Under the pieces are notes generated by a model. It saw nothing but the letters and a program-made list of their open reading frames with translations. It was not told the origin of the DNA and ran no database searches. A stretch of DNA of 64,000 nucleotides. Origin: Atrina japonica. Lineage: Eukaryota; Mollusca; Bivalvia; Pterioida; Pinnidae. Made by a program: the position numbers and the translations under genes. The stretch is from the NCBI GenBank assembly GCA_030159075.1, contig BROG01000401.1, positions 248,001-312,000 of the forward strand, given 5' to 3'. Shown here piece by piece: positions 30,891 to 42,157 of the stretch. Positions within the stretch are counted from its first letter, which is position 1. The number at the start of each line of letters is the position of its first letter.

Positions 30891-33634
30891 AGCAGTTTGA
30901 ACATTTCAAAAATTTGTTTTGTTGCTGAAGACATGTTTTATTTCTAAAAAAATATTCAATTTTTTAGATATCGTTTACGTGGGTGTAATACATGTGGCCC
31001 ATTTTCATCTTACGAAGATGATGCTTTGTTCTAAGAAGAGTGTAATCTGTGAGGCACCAGTGGGGTTCAGTCTTAAACAAGTACAAGAAGTGATTCAGCT
31101 TGCCAAAGAAAACAATCAATACTTTATGGAGGTAAATGTAATTAACATTGAAATAAAGCACAAAACACAAATGAACAATAAACAATAATAGTCAAAGCAA
31201 CCCTCTCATAAAAATATTAACAATACAAAAGTTATGGTTTTACAAAAAAGGCAAAAAAATAAATGCTCAAGACGATCGTTTCTGTTAATATTATAAACAT
31301 AATACCAAAGTTATAATGCTGAAGACAGTCGTTTCTGTCAATTAGACTTTATCAGTTGAGCTCCAGTTTGAAACAGATATTCTAAAGGGAAAGTGGTATC
31401 ATGCAAAATCTAATACAAAATCTTAATGCATAGCAAAATACGTCCAAGAGCAAACTTGGTATATGTATCATATATGTACGTAAAAGTCGTTGTGAAAAGG
31501 TAATACAAATATTTGAAAAAAAATAGTGATTGACATAATTTCAAAATTATTTATAATTCATTTTTATTTAATTGAATTTAGTGGTTTAACGGATAAAGAT
31601 GGCGCTAAAGCAGTTTAAACATTTGGGCTCAAAGCAAACGGGAGAACGAATCCCGCCGAGATTCATGGTGGAGTCATAATGAAAATGCATGAAGCAATTA
31701 CTGATATTACCATAATTGCTATTTTGACATAACTAACTGATACATGTAATGGAGCAGGTTTAGAGTTTCTATAGTTTCTATGAGTTTTACAGTTAATGCA
31801 AAATACTAATTATGATACATATGTGATATATTTACAGGGCATATTTTGCCGCTGTTTTCCTGTTTATAAAAACATTAAAGAAGAAATACAGCATGGCATC
31901 TTAGGAGAAATAAAACTGATAACAGCATCTATCCACTATGACATTGGAGAATTGGAGTGGGTGAAAGATTTGGATTTAGGAGGAGGTTGTCTTATGACGG
32001 CTGGGGTATATGCAATCCAGTTGGCAAATTGGATTTTTAACAATGAAAAACCAGAACGAATATTTGCAGTTCGAGATACGTCTTCAATGGGTTTGTAAAT
32101 GACTTAAAATGAATGGAATGCACACGCAAATCAAATGTAATCACCGCTGTGTATGGATTATAACAGTGTTCTTCATATTGTACATTTTATCTTTTAGATA
32201 AGTTAGGTTTTAGGCCTATGTACGGAACACACTGGTGAGATTACGAAAATTCCGACATCCGCCAGCCATCACATCGTCCCAGGTCAAGGTTTTCTGATCA
32301 ACTTCGTTCCACATACACCCTGACAGATTTGGCTTGTATATTGTGACTTCGCGGCATCGATTTCCATTGGCTGTGAGTACCGTTTAATGCAGCCAATCAT
32401 AACATGTTTAACAATCGATCACGCATCAAGCACATGATAGGGGGAGTACGTAAACACAGAATAATGGCGACGTGCAGGCTATTCTACGAGTCTTTTCATT
32501 GGCTAAAAGTCAGGGGTCAATGTCGTCAATTTAAGTGAAATTTTAGATCAGCGCTAGATATCGCCACCAGTGGCCGCCAAATATGAAATGTAATCTGTGG
32601 AGGTATGTGAGGAACGAAGTGGATAAGAAAGCTTGACTCGGGAAGATACAACATTTATTATTTGCATCATCTACTGGTATATTGTCTTATTCTTGTAACC
32701 ACAAATTACTGTGGTTATACTAGCAAGTGAAAAGTTCGAATCTGGGTCAAACCAAAGTCCTTTTAGTTGTTTCGTCGTCAAACTTTTTGTATGTATGAAT
32801 ACTTAGCAAGAGTCAATATTTATGGCACTGTATCTTGAGCTGATGACGTCTTCATTAAACTTAAAATACTTGACGAAATATTAAACAATTTTGATACAAT
32901 AATTCACTGAAAGTGGTATTACCAAATTACGAAGCATTTTTTCAAAGGTCAAGATCAGAGGTGTAGATTACGTAAAAATACAATATAATTTTTAGAACTC
33001 ATTAAGGAGTCTATACTGGCTAATTGCGAAGCAAATACCTGTCTATGAATTATTTTGTCTATACATCTGTCTGTGTCAACTATTTGGCTTATCTGTTTCC
33101 TTCAATTCTGTCGTGATAAACATTTATAGAGCATTACGTTATAGCTTCCCACGATAATAGAACTTAATGACAGTAGTTGACTTTTTACTTAATGTACTGC
33201 TCTGGTGGGAATCGAACAACATTAGTTAAGGACCCAGCACCATAATTTTTATTATTATTATTATTATTATTATTTGATATGTAATAAAAAACAACAGTCA
33301 CCAATATCTGTCTTTCGGTGCATTCCTTTTTAACAAAACACGTAATCTATAACTGTAAAACTAAACATAAACAGGACATATATAAACATGGTGTATACTA
33401 CGATCCACATAAGATTGCGGGGCGGAGTTACTGTTACGTTTTGATTATCATAATGATGATTCAGGTTATATAGATTTTACTATAGCAAGTTATTGGAAGT
33501 TGCATCCGAGAACAATTTATTGTTAACACCGTCTAAGTGTTTAAAATATAAAATCATATTTAAACTTACTATATATATATAAATATATAATAGTAAAGTA
33601 ATTATAAGTATCATTATACATTTTATATTTAAAT

Positions 33635-33695
<61 letters not shown>

Positions 33696-35479
33696 ATAGA
33701 CGCAGATACGAGTGGTACAGTCATTTTAATGTATAAAAATGGCGCAAAGGCAGTTTTAACATTCGGGTTTCAAGTAGACGGGACGCCGAATCTCGCTGAG
33801 ATTTATGGGGGGAAAGGTCGCATTGAAGTAAGATTTACAATGTTGCTTATACTAGAAGTTCAATCAATGATATTTAATTTTCACAATAATTGTTATTAAT
33901 TAGACACAATCAACAAAATTGTTGGATTCAGGTTTTGTTATATATATCTGCCTCTCGTATGTGACAATTTAGCTTATGTCTACATAAAACTAAGGGTACA
34001 TTTAATTAATGAATAGATACACCTTTTATTACACATTCTTTCTTAAGATTTTGTAGGCTTTCTATTACTTTTATCAATAGGTACCCGAATTCGCTTGCCC
34101 GTCGGAAGCCACTTTGCCATCTGGCAAGACTACAAATGCTTTACCGGAAGGACCAGTGCCATACAATTATCTCAATACCAGTGGCTTCAGATTTGAAGCA
34201 GATTATGCCAGACAATGTATCCAAGCAGGTAAGAACTCATAATACCTTTTTAAAACATGAATATTGTAAATTAATATTGCCTTTTCTTGCTGGGGTCAGA
34301 ATTTTTCTATTTACTTTGAAATAAAAGTTTTTATTTTTTATTTTTTATTTTTTGGTTTTGGTGTTTATAGCTCACATATGATGCGATATGCCAGGGCTTG
34401 TTTTACATAAGACCATTTCAGATACACAGCTAAACTACTAATTGATAAGTTGTTGTCCCAAAAGTATCAAGAATCGCGTTTATTGTCAACATTTCGCAAA
34501 TATCAGGGTCGGCATAATGACCCTGTTAGCAATTACAGAGAGTGCAAAGTTAACTTGCCTGTTCGATAGTGGCTGTTGAATAGTCACATGACGAGTATTC
34601 ATTCCTCAAGTAATTCGTTTGAATTTAACTGTGGACCCACGACGGATGTGTCCGGTCTACAGGGGATGTTTTTTCTCTCAATTGCACTGATCGCACCTCT
34701 GGATTTTCAGAGGTCAGAGTGTGTCCAATTTTCACCTCATTTGTATATTGTCTCGTGAACCCTCTTTTGATTAATACTTTAGTACATGTGATCTTTGCAT
34801 TTAATAGGATTAGGGTAATGTTTTTAATGTCCCAAAGTCCAGTAAAATAGGTGTGTATGTATTTTATCTAAAACCAGTCATTTGCCGTGTCATTTTAAAA
34901 AATCGGATCCATTGTGCATATCTTTCTATATAAATACAATGTATAACAAGTTGCAAATTGTACCAACGATTATATAAAATAATAAAACAAATGGGTTCAA
35001 ACAGGGCAAGGACACAATGATTTTTTATTATAAAGAGGGTGGAATGAGTACCATATAGACTAAAGTTTCGTCTTTGTGAAAAGTCAAAATTGTATTTTTA
35101 TAGGCTTGTTCAAATCAACAAGTCCACACGGACTAGCGGAATGATTTTAACACTATAGATTAAGGTAATAGCTTATTGTACTACCGGGGATCCTGATTAT
35201 ATCTATTGCTACAGAAGTTCATGAAAAGTAACTAGGCATACGTGTATGCAATTTTAATATAAATTTGTATTTCGTGTATACTGAAGATAGAGAAAAAAAA
35301 AATGAATTAGTGTATAGAAAGAAAAACATCGATTAAATGATATCTAATAATGTTATGTCCTTCACCACTTTATTGTAGGTCAGCTGGAATGTCCCATGAT
35401 GTTGTTCACTGACAGTCTGTTAGTCCACGAGATATTGGACGAGGCTCGAAGGCAAATTGGCGTTGAATACATAATATGA
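27619..35479 (+). CDS. DHDH: Dihydrodiol dehydrogenase-like protein, copy B (7 coding exons, 331 aa)
   Basis: Coding exons: 27619-27708, 30675-30786, 30968-31131, 31838-32090, 33700-33827, 34081-34228 and 35379-35479. All are GT-AG and exactly the same lengths and phases as copy A. The joined frame is open for 331 codons and ends in TGA. By eye I count 27 amino-acid differences from copy A (about 92% identity), of which 14 fall in exon 4. It shares the Rossmann motif, AAR at 35-37 and Tyr180, and has the same replacements as copy A: Ala97 instead of the EKP lysine and Thr176 instead of the family aspartate. These changes therefore predate the duplication. Introns hold a full SINE, a retroelement fragment, a long GA run and a dead exon-5 copy. 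An intact frame with clustered replacements suggests a functional but diverging paralog; expression cannot be judged from the sequence. Confidence 0.92.
28010..28340. mobile_element. Palindromic MITE, copy in intron 1 of DHDH B
   Basis: Same family as 16860-17235: 'acggatatacacaggcagaa' near the left arm and 'gcccc' plus the 'catagctaatgcc' terminus on the right. Confidence 0.7.
28957..29215 (+). mobile_element. Full-length tRNA-derived SINE (family 1) with 13-bp target duplication
   Basis: The head is tRNA-like: A-box text 'tagctcagtcggtag' and a B-box-like 'gaggtcgtatcc'. The body contains 'acagtaggtgtcggcacgtt' and 'cttcaccggcatttggtgac', and the A-rich tail reads 'taaacaagaataaacaaac'. 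The 13-bp sequence atttctcactggt flanks it at 28944-28956 and 29216-29228, showing target-primed insertion. It would be transcribed by RNA polymerase III if active. Mollusc genomes carry several tRNA-SINE families; I do not assign a name. Confidence 0.88.
29755..30380 (+). mobile_element. Reverse-transcriptase C-terminal fragment plus 3' tail, probably Penelope-like
   Basis: 29755-30009 encodes the segment ELEIKDSRESSTHASYLDIL to YGVYISQMIRYAR. The same protein family precedes this with FRYIDDV at 36254-36574. The reading then shifts frame and runs into the non-coding tail ending near 30380. The fragment is 5'-truncated and broken. It lies in intron 1 of DHDH copy B. Assignment to Penelope-like elements rests on motif memory; a generic non-LTR or PLE-related reverse transcriptase is the safe call. 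Confidence 0.65.
30808..30888. repeat. (GA)n microsatellite beside a splice donor
   Basis: A pure GA run starting 22 bp after exon 2 of DHDH copy B. Copy A has only a short broken 'gagagagga' at the same place. Confidence 0.95.
31590..31700 (+). pseudogene. Relic of DHDH exon 5 inside intron 3 of copy B
   Basis: 'gatggcgctaaagcagttt' followed by 'aaacatttgggctc' and 'cccgccgagattcatggtgg' tracks functional exon 5 (18418-18545 and 33700-33827) for about 85 bp with few indels. In the exon-5 frame a TAA at 31616-31618 interrupts it, and there is no usable splice context. It precedes exon 4, so it is out of gene order. I infer the remnant of an older, third copy or an internal duplication. Confidence 0.82.
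32200..33245. other. Intron 4 of DHDH B, sequence not shared with copy A
   Basis: After a short stretch shared with copy A (through 'aggtttt'), unit B has its own sequence, with end pieces 'aacttcgttccacatac' (near 32300) and 'gtatgtgaggaacgaagtgg' (near 32603) that pair as an inverted repeat. This marks an element of about 300 bp. No coding frame was seen. Confidence 0.5.
33639..33693. repeat. (ATT)n microsatellite abutting an acceptor
   Basis: An ATT trinucleotide run that ends directly before 'caatag', the acceptor of exon 5 in copy B, so it replaces the usual pyrimidine tract. A shorter ATT run lies at about 33246-33276. Confidence 0.95.
34370..34760 (+). mobile_element. Retroelement 3' fragment, DHDH B intron 6
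   Basis: The counterpart of 19080-19345 in copy A but longer. It keeps text for 'gatatgccagggc', 'ttgtcaacatttcgcaaata' and the tail 'ctacaggggatg'. The part lost from copy A (about 34400-34500) is a deletion in A. Confidence 0.65.
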
Positions 35480-35689
35480 TTTAAAAGTCTGTAATTACTC
35501 GAAGGGACATTAGCTGTGTTTTCAAAAAAAAATATTTCGGTTTGTTACTACTTAGATTTTGGCTGTAATTCCTTTTATGTTATTACACCTCAGTCTAAGC
35601 AGTTAAAAAGTGACAAAAAAATACACACAGCTAATGCCCCTTTAAAAGGGCTATTTTAAGAGCAACATAACATAAAACATCTCAGATAC

Positions 35690-36590
35690 CAAAGTATAAA
35701 TCTATAGGGTGTCCAGGACACAGATACAAATCCGGCAAAAATGGACAAACAAGGACCTCTGGAAACCAAGAGGTGGGATCAGGTGCCATGGAGAAGTAAG
35801 CACCCCTGTCGACCGGTCACATCCGCCGTGAGGCCACAGTCAAGTCCAAATGAAATACGTGAGGAACGATTCCTCGTCACAATTGGTACAGTCGTCTCAA
35901 CAACCGCCAAAGAAAAGGCAACTCAACATTTTACTTAGTGAAACAGATTATTCGCAAACAAGACTATTATACCGACCGCAAAATATGCGGAACGTTGACA
36001 TCAAACGCGGTTTTCGATATCCCTGTGTAAATAATTTGTCAGTGAGTTGTTTACCTCTGTATATGAAATGTTCTTATGTTGAACACGCCCTGGCATATCA
36101 GATCACTTGTGAAATATACATTCCATATGCGGGTGACTGTAAGATATTACTACTTAAATGTGGAAAATTTACGATGGTAAAGCCGAAATCGTCGCGTTTG
36201 TCGTATAGCTTAGTTGCCAATTTCCCGTCTGTGTCTACAGTAAGTAAAATGTTTTAGTATGGAGCGTGTGTGCTTGATTCTGTTGTATCTTTAATTTCTA
36301 GTTCGCTGGGATATATCGCATTGACATGTGTATGAAAATTGTCATTATTAATTGACAAAACGTCGTCGATATATCTAAATTTCAAATTAAAGGACACAGC
36401 TAGCTTTTTCTTTTTTTGATTCAGCAGTTTCTGAATGAAGTCTGCTTCGTATGAATAAAGGAGCAGGTCGGCCAATAAAAGAGTACAATTAGTTCCCATA
36501 GGAATGACGACAGTTTGTTGAAAGACAACGTGTCCGAACATTAAAAATATATTGTCTATTAGGAATTCCAACATGTTTTTATATCAACTT
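35690..36590 (-). mobile_element. Reverse-transcriptase fragment, minus strand, probably Penelope-like
   Basis: The minus-strand frame 36574-36254 (106 codons) shows IPMGTNCTLLLADLLLYSYE followed by FRYIDDVLSINND, the reverse-transcriptase YxDD catalytic motif. Toward 35700 the reading continues in shifted frames through the YGVYIS region into the tail. It is 5'-truncated and frameshifted, so inactive. The element is in unit B only, just beyond the last DHDH exon. Confidence 0.75.
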
Positions 36591-36739
36591 CAGTGTATTT
36601 ATGTGTAGAATCAGTGTGGTGTTTGACAAAATAAGTATCATGATAACCAATCTTTAGATATTAAATTTTTTGGATACCACCTTTAGTGAAAAAACAGTTG
36701 TCTATGATGCTAAAAAGTCTTTCTTTTAATTTTATTTTT

Positions 36740-37290
36740 TAACAATGTATCATTGCCTTTTTGGCAGGATTATGGTAATCAGATAAATTATAATCTATTG
36801 TAACAATATAATAATGTTATTATATATAGTATACCTTGACATTTAGCCCCGTTTAATTTGTGCTATTTTCACCTTTTGATGAGAGGGCGAATTTAAAACG
36901 GAAGCGAAATTTTCAAGCTACATAACTGAACCACGGATGTATGTACTATCCATGGAACTATAGTGTTAAGAGTTAATTAAGACGTGGTGAATATGTTTCA
37001 TGTCGTACAAGGGCGAAGATTTTTGTGTACAATGTATATTATCTGTTGGTCAATGATAATTTTCAGGATGTTTATTTTTATACATTGCCATTTAAGCATT
37101 GAAAACAATTTCCACAGAAGCCATAGGACATTATACGAGATATATCAGAACTCCAAATGCTAAGTACCCCTTTTGTTAAAATATATACAGACTGGTGCAA
37201 TTAATTATTCTATTTCGGTGTCATTATTACAAACCCACAAATGATATTTGAGATTTAATAAATCATCACGCATCTTATTTTAGATTTCAG
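36740..37290. other. Downstream flank of unit B
   Basis: 'attgcctttttggcaggatt' and the following 400 bp match 21440-21890 downstream of copy A. No gene seen. Confidence 0.6.
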
Positions 37291-37500
37291 TTTAGACAAT
37301 TAGCTGTCTTGTTTCATTTTTTTTTTATTTGGATTTGACTCTGAACTCACGGCGGGTGTGACCGGTCAACAGTAGATTATTACTCATCCATGACACCTGA
37401 TCCCAGCTCTTGATTTCCAGAGGCCCATGTTCATTTTTTGCCCGATTTTTATCTATATCCTGGACGTCCTAAAGATTCATACATTGGTATCTGAGCTTTT
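37290..37500 (+). mobile_element. Retroelement 3' tail fragment
   Basis: Counterpart of 22095-22300 in unit A, with 'ctcacggcgggtgtgaccgg' and 'tcctggacgtcctaaagatt'. Confidence 0.65.
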
Positions 37501-37520
37501 TATATTGTTTTAGATACATC

Positions 37521-37668
37521 TGGGCCTGGCACCATAAAACTTAAGAATTACTTAAGTTTAAAAATTTCACTCAAATCTGTCTAATCCTGAAATCTGATTG
37601 GCTGAGCACACCAATTTGAGAATATTCTCAGACTTGAGTAAATTCTTAAGTTTTATGGTGACGGGCCC
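37521..37668. mobile_element. Short palindromic MITE
   Basis: 'caccataaaacttaagaa' on the left is mirrored by 'ttcttaagttttatggtg' on the right around a 110-bp centre. A related copy lies at 43748-43910. It is inserted in unit B only. Confidence 0.75.
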
Positions 37669-37671
37669 TGC

Positions 37672-38605
37672 GCCCAGTGCCATAAAACAATTCTCAGACA
37701 AAATGTTTACTCAACTTCAAGATTTTACTCAAATCTTGAGAATTTTCTCAACCTAGGTAAAGTTGTGGACCATAAAGAATTTCTTAGACAAATTTCTTTC
37801 TCAAGTGATAAAATACTTAAGTACAGTATGTAGCTGACTTAAGTAATTCTTAACACCGAAAATGGTCGCCCCCTATGTTCGCCTCGGGAAAAAATAAACG
37901 CTAATGTCATTGTCATTGTCACCCTAGAGTATTTCGGGACATGCTTAATCCTTTGGCTTTCGAAAATAACATGTTATTTGAGCGAAATAGGTTTAGGAGA
38001 CCAATACTTCTATCTCTGTTGGCTTCTTTTGGCCGTTTTTTTAACATTAACAATATGGACGGTGTAAATTTAGCCCGGTACATGTGCCCCAGTGTATGTC
38101 CCGAGTCATTTATCTTATCTAATGTTCTTATACTAATTTACTTGTATCTTGAATATCGTTTATTTTATACATTATACATAGTATATGTATAAATTACTGA
38201 CTTACGTCATGCATTGACATTTTACAAGACGTCTTTAATGTTGTTTTTTGAAAGAAAAAAAAAAGAAGGTATATATCTATTCCCCTTTTTAAGCCACAAA
38301 ACGTGCTGCCTGTTTGATTTTTAACGCGTTTTATACATCTTGGTTGGTTAATAAATAATTAATCATAGATTATGGCAAGAATAATGTTCAAACATCGAAG
38401 TTAAGTGAATCGGGACATAAATTGGAACATATGTCCTTGACGAGATTTACACTGTCCCTTGACAATCTTACCTCAGTTGAGAAAATTCTATAGTCGTTTT
38501 ATGGTCCAAGAGTTTTCACTTTTTACTCAGATGAGTAAATTCTTAACTTTTGAGAATAAAATTTCTCTCAGAATTTTCCTTGTTAATGGTCTCGGGCCCA
38601 GATCT
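37672..38605. mobile_element. Inverted-repeat element, about 930 bp
   Basis: The left arm ('gccataaaacaattctcaga', 'tgagaattttctcaacctag') is mirrored near 38450-38600 ('ctcagttgagaaaattctat', 'aatggtctcgggcccag'). An 83-codon frame at 37941-38192 contains FERNRFRRPILLSLLASFGR, which faintly recalls the N-terminus of PIF/Harbinger transposases, but this is too weak to assign. Confidence 0.55.
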
Positions 38606-38684
38606 ATAATTAGTACTAAGAGATTCACGGCTCCAAAAGAATACATCATACTTTACACGTAAATTTCATTTTGAATAGTGTTTT

Positions 38685-39205
38685 ACGCCACATTCATAAT
38701 TTTTTCTGTTATATGGTGGCAGCCAGTTTCCATTGGTGTAGAAGAGAACCTGGTTACAATATACCCGGGAAGAGACCACCGGCCTTCCGCAAGTGAACTG
38801 ACAAACTTCCTAACAAAAATCGGGTAAGGTTCCAGCGAGGCTCGAACCTGCGTTGGCCAGAAGTGAGTTTGTTTGTTTGTTTATTGTTGTTTAACGTCCC
38901 ACTCAAGAATCTTTCACTCATGTGGAGACGTCACCAATTGCCGGTGAAGGGCTTCAAATTTTGGCCTATGCTCGGCACTAGTGAGGGGTCTTAAACGTGC
39001 CGACACCTACTGTGACACGGGACCTCGATTTTTACTGTTTCATCCGAAGGACAGGAAACCAACCTGCCGCCGGCTGGACTCGACCTCACGATCAAGAATT
39101 GAGCACGCTACCGACTGAGCCAGGTCGGCTCGCCAGAAGTGAGAGACCCCATGGTTCAAAGCGCGGTGCTCTAACCATTCGATCACGGAAACCCCTTTAC
39201 AAGTA
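38685..39205 (-). mobile_element. SINE family 2, minus orientation, interrupted
   Basis: 38685-38855 holds the tail-side part ('gttttacgccacattcataa', 'ttatatggtggcagccagtt'). 39144-39205 holds the head side ('gctctaaccattcgatcacg', the complement of a tRNA-like head). A SINE family 1 copy sits between them. Confidence 0.8.
38868..39131 (-). mobile_element. SINE family 1 nested in SINE family 2, 12-bp target duplication
   Basis: A full copy in minus orientation: tail 'tttgtttgtttattgttgtt', body 'gaagggcttcaaattttggc', and tRNA-like head complement 'ctaccgactgagccaggtcg'. The 12-bp gccagaagtgag lies on both sides (38856-38867 and 39132-39143). Removing the insert rejoins the host SINE exactly. 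Family 1 was therefore active after family 2 had inserted. Confidence 0.9.
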
Positions 39206-39419
39206 GAAGTAAAAGTAAAATCACTCGTAGTTTAGATGTGTGTAAGTATGCTCAATGATTAAATCTTTCATCATACCCTCATGTATTCATACCAGGTAGA
39301 TTGCTCTCCAAATATATGTGTTTTGTGTTCGTTAAAATTAAAATTATTTTGTAGAACTCCTTTAGTTATCATGTATGTTATAAATGTAACGAACCAAATG
39401 GTGCATGTCATAGGACATT

Positions 39420-39770
39420 GGTGAATATTAAACACTCTTAAAGGGGCATTGGTTATAGGTTTTTTGTTATTATTATTTTTTTTTATCGTTTTTTTTATTT
39501 TTTAGATTGATGTTCAGTAACAAAAAGAGGTATACACAGACATAAACATTCTTAAATTCCAATATCTTTTTTGAAAAATGCTCGAGAAACCCAGTTTTGC
39601 AATTGATTATTTCGACCTCACTATTTGAATATGCATACAACACTGGACATGACCTTATTTTCACAAAATATATAGGAATATAAGAATTTTTATGCTTGTG
39701 CATATCTCATATTTGTTATTGAACATCAATCTAAGTAGTATTTTTTGGAAAACAGCTAATGCCCCTATAA
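39420..39770. mobile_element. Palindromic MITE, copy downstream of unit B
   Basis: 'aaaggggcattggttatagg' on the left and 'acagctaatgccccta' on the right, with the familiar 'aggtatacacagacataaac' block inside. Confidence 0.7.
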
Positions 39771-40292
39771 CTATGTACACATTTAATGAACTTCCGCACA
39801 TAAAACAAGCCTTGCTTCCTGCGCATGCGTAAGATTAACGCATAAGATAACTGATGCTTTAGATAAATAACTGCTAGATAAATAAGTAAATAACTGAACA
39901 GAAATGCAATTTTATTTTTTACCTATTTTATTTTCATATGTAGTCATCAACAAAAACAACAACAATATTACCATAAACATCAACATTACATAGTTAATGC
40001 CTTTGCATATAATAGTTATAACTGATAAAAAAAAATTGGTTCACCGAGACATAGATATTGTATACAATGTAAATATTTATAATATTATTGATAAAAAAAT
40101 GTATATTAAATGCCTTGTAATCATCGACGAATGCCATCAATTATATCACCTGAATAAACTGATCATGGTTTTAATAATACGTCATGTGATCCATCAAAAG
40201 AAACCTCTGTATATGACGGCATAATTAAAAACAGCGACATTGAAATCAGATCTAAAGATTTAGAACAGCTTTTTAAAATTACCAAGTTTTAA
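39770..40292. other. End of duplication unit B
   Basis: Matches 22560-23541 of unit A minus a SINE and about 190 bp. The last 78 bp (40215-40292) pair with 23464-23541 without indels and are open in one frame up to TAA in both copies (containing IKNSDIEI and QLFKITKF). I see no splice partner and no known family. Confidence 0.5.
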
Positions 40293-40669
40293 TTTGTTTC
40301 CATAGATTAATTTAACTGTTGCAAACATTAGTAGAATTTTACCAAATTGACCTGTCGTGGCTCTTTCCCGGCCGTCGTAGTGCGATACTATTTCAAGACA
40401 AATTCATATGACGACCGGCAAAGCTCTTTGATATTTTGTTGATTTTAATTAAATTTTATCAAGATGCCTCCTTTTCGTGGCTGGTCACACATATTCTATT
40501 TATCAATGACTGGCATGTTACAGGAAATATAGTCAATGTAAAAAACGGGTTATAACAAGTATAAATAATTATTAATTTATTAAATTTTGTAATAATAATT
40601 ACTAAAATATTGTAAGGATAATGTATTAAAACAAAAGTAGTCAGACAGTAATTGATGCTACCAAAATAC

Positions 40670-40860
40670 AGTGGGACCTCGTGAATAAGAATACCTGACC
40701 GACTAAAATGGTCTCATTAGCGATGTAGTCTCTTGATTGAGAGCCTGGACGTAAATGGTATTTATTAGGAAATTATCACGAAACTGAATGTCTATCATGG
40801 TCTTAAATGTAATGTGGTTTCCTAAGCGAAGTGGTCTTTAGGCGATGTTCCACTGTAATC
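40670..40860. mobile_element. MITE with 'acagtgggacctcg' ends
   Basis: Ends 'acagtgggacctcg' and 'ggcgatgttccactgtaa' are inverted, and the interior carries 'tggtctcattagcga' and 'aagcgaagtggtcttt'. Same family as 45490-45683 and 53095-53267, and as the arms of the minisatellite at 718-1259. Confidence 0.65.
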
Positions 40861-42004
40861 CGTTGATAAGCTGACTTAATCCACTTTAAGTGCTTTAAAA
40901 TATAAAATATTTACACCACTTTCGGAACTCACACCCAGAGAGTTTATGCCGTTGTGTGATTTTAATAATAACTCAAACTGCTGCTTCAGACATAAGAACA
41001 TATTATATCTGTCCATTCGTTGTGATGGTGGAATAAGAACTTCTTATTTAAACTGAAATGTTCTCTTACTAGTTTTTTCTCTGTTAGTCCTTTCCAACAT
41101 ACTATATTCAGATTTATATCTTTCATTTGGGTTTTTAAAAGATTGAATACATTTAAAAATCGGTGCTATCAAATAACTATATATCAAATGTTTTAGAAGC
41201 GCAATAATATTTCAGAATGTCCAACTTCAAAGTTGCTGGTGTATATAGATTATAGGCGTAGTTGAGTTGCTTTGTATTTGTGTGTCTTTTAAATATACAC
41301 TACTGTCATACTTAATTTGTTCTCTCAAATTTTCGTGTGTTTGGTTAAAATTATATTTTTTGTGTAAACTTAAGGTTTGATATGTTTTTGACGAGCTAAA
41401 CACAGCTCCAGTGATTTAGATCAATAATAATATTCAAAATCCTATAACTCGACATTTTTCTGTACCAAAATTCCAATAATGTTAATATGTGGAACTTCCA
41501 AAGCTTATCAGATGGTCTTTTACACCAGTGTGACTTACATGAGGATGCGATATATCAAACAATGAAATGAATATTTTCAGAAAGAAGTTATGATCAATGG
41601 AATTTCATACAATTCCGTGAAAGTCCACCTTTGAATATGCATATCCCAAATTTCCCAAAAAGCAATATTTTCTACGTGGTTCATATGCCGACAGGTGATA
41701 AAAAATGTTCAAGAGGACTTGAAGCGAATTTTAATCAGTCGTTCCAAGAACTTTCACCAAACTTTAAGGGATTCTTCACATGACGGCAATTTCTTTATAG
41801 TCATATTTTCATACCATTCATTAAAGTATTGAACAGTGACTGATAACTTTTACGCAAATAAAGTAGTGAAATCACCAAAACAATAGTAAATAAATAGCCA
41901 TCTTTGGTAAAACAGCAGGTGAAATCATGTGCAATGAAGGAGCGAGTGCAACCCGTTGACCTATTACAATTACCGTAATCACAATGCAACACAATATTTT
42001 TGAA
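40861..42004. other. Intergenic DNA between the convergent genes, no gene seen
   Basis: No coding frame or repeat boundary can be supported. Confidence 0.45.
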
Positions 42005-42155
42005 TTTTTAATTTTTAATGGTGTTTTTCGCCACGCTCAACATTTTTTCAGTTATATGGTGGCGGCCAGTTTTGAATGGTGGAGAAGAGAATCCGGTTAC
42101 AATGTACCACCGCATTCGGCAAGTAAACTGGCAAACTTTCTCACAAATTTCAGAT
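42005..42155 (-). mobile_element. SINE family 2 fragment, minus orientation
   Basis: 'ttatatggtggcggccagtt' and 'ggagaagagaatccggttac' match 38685-38855. The head side is missing; the break point adjoins the minisatellite at 42158. Confidence 0.65.
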
Positions 42156-42157
42156 GA

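Noticed and set aside
37941..38192. PIF/Harbinger transposase fragment
   Set aside because: Only a short arginine-rich stretch is suggestive; no DDE residues or flanking 3-bp target duplication could be shown.
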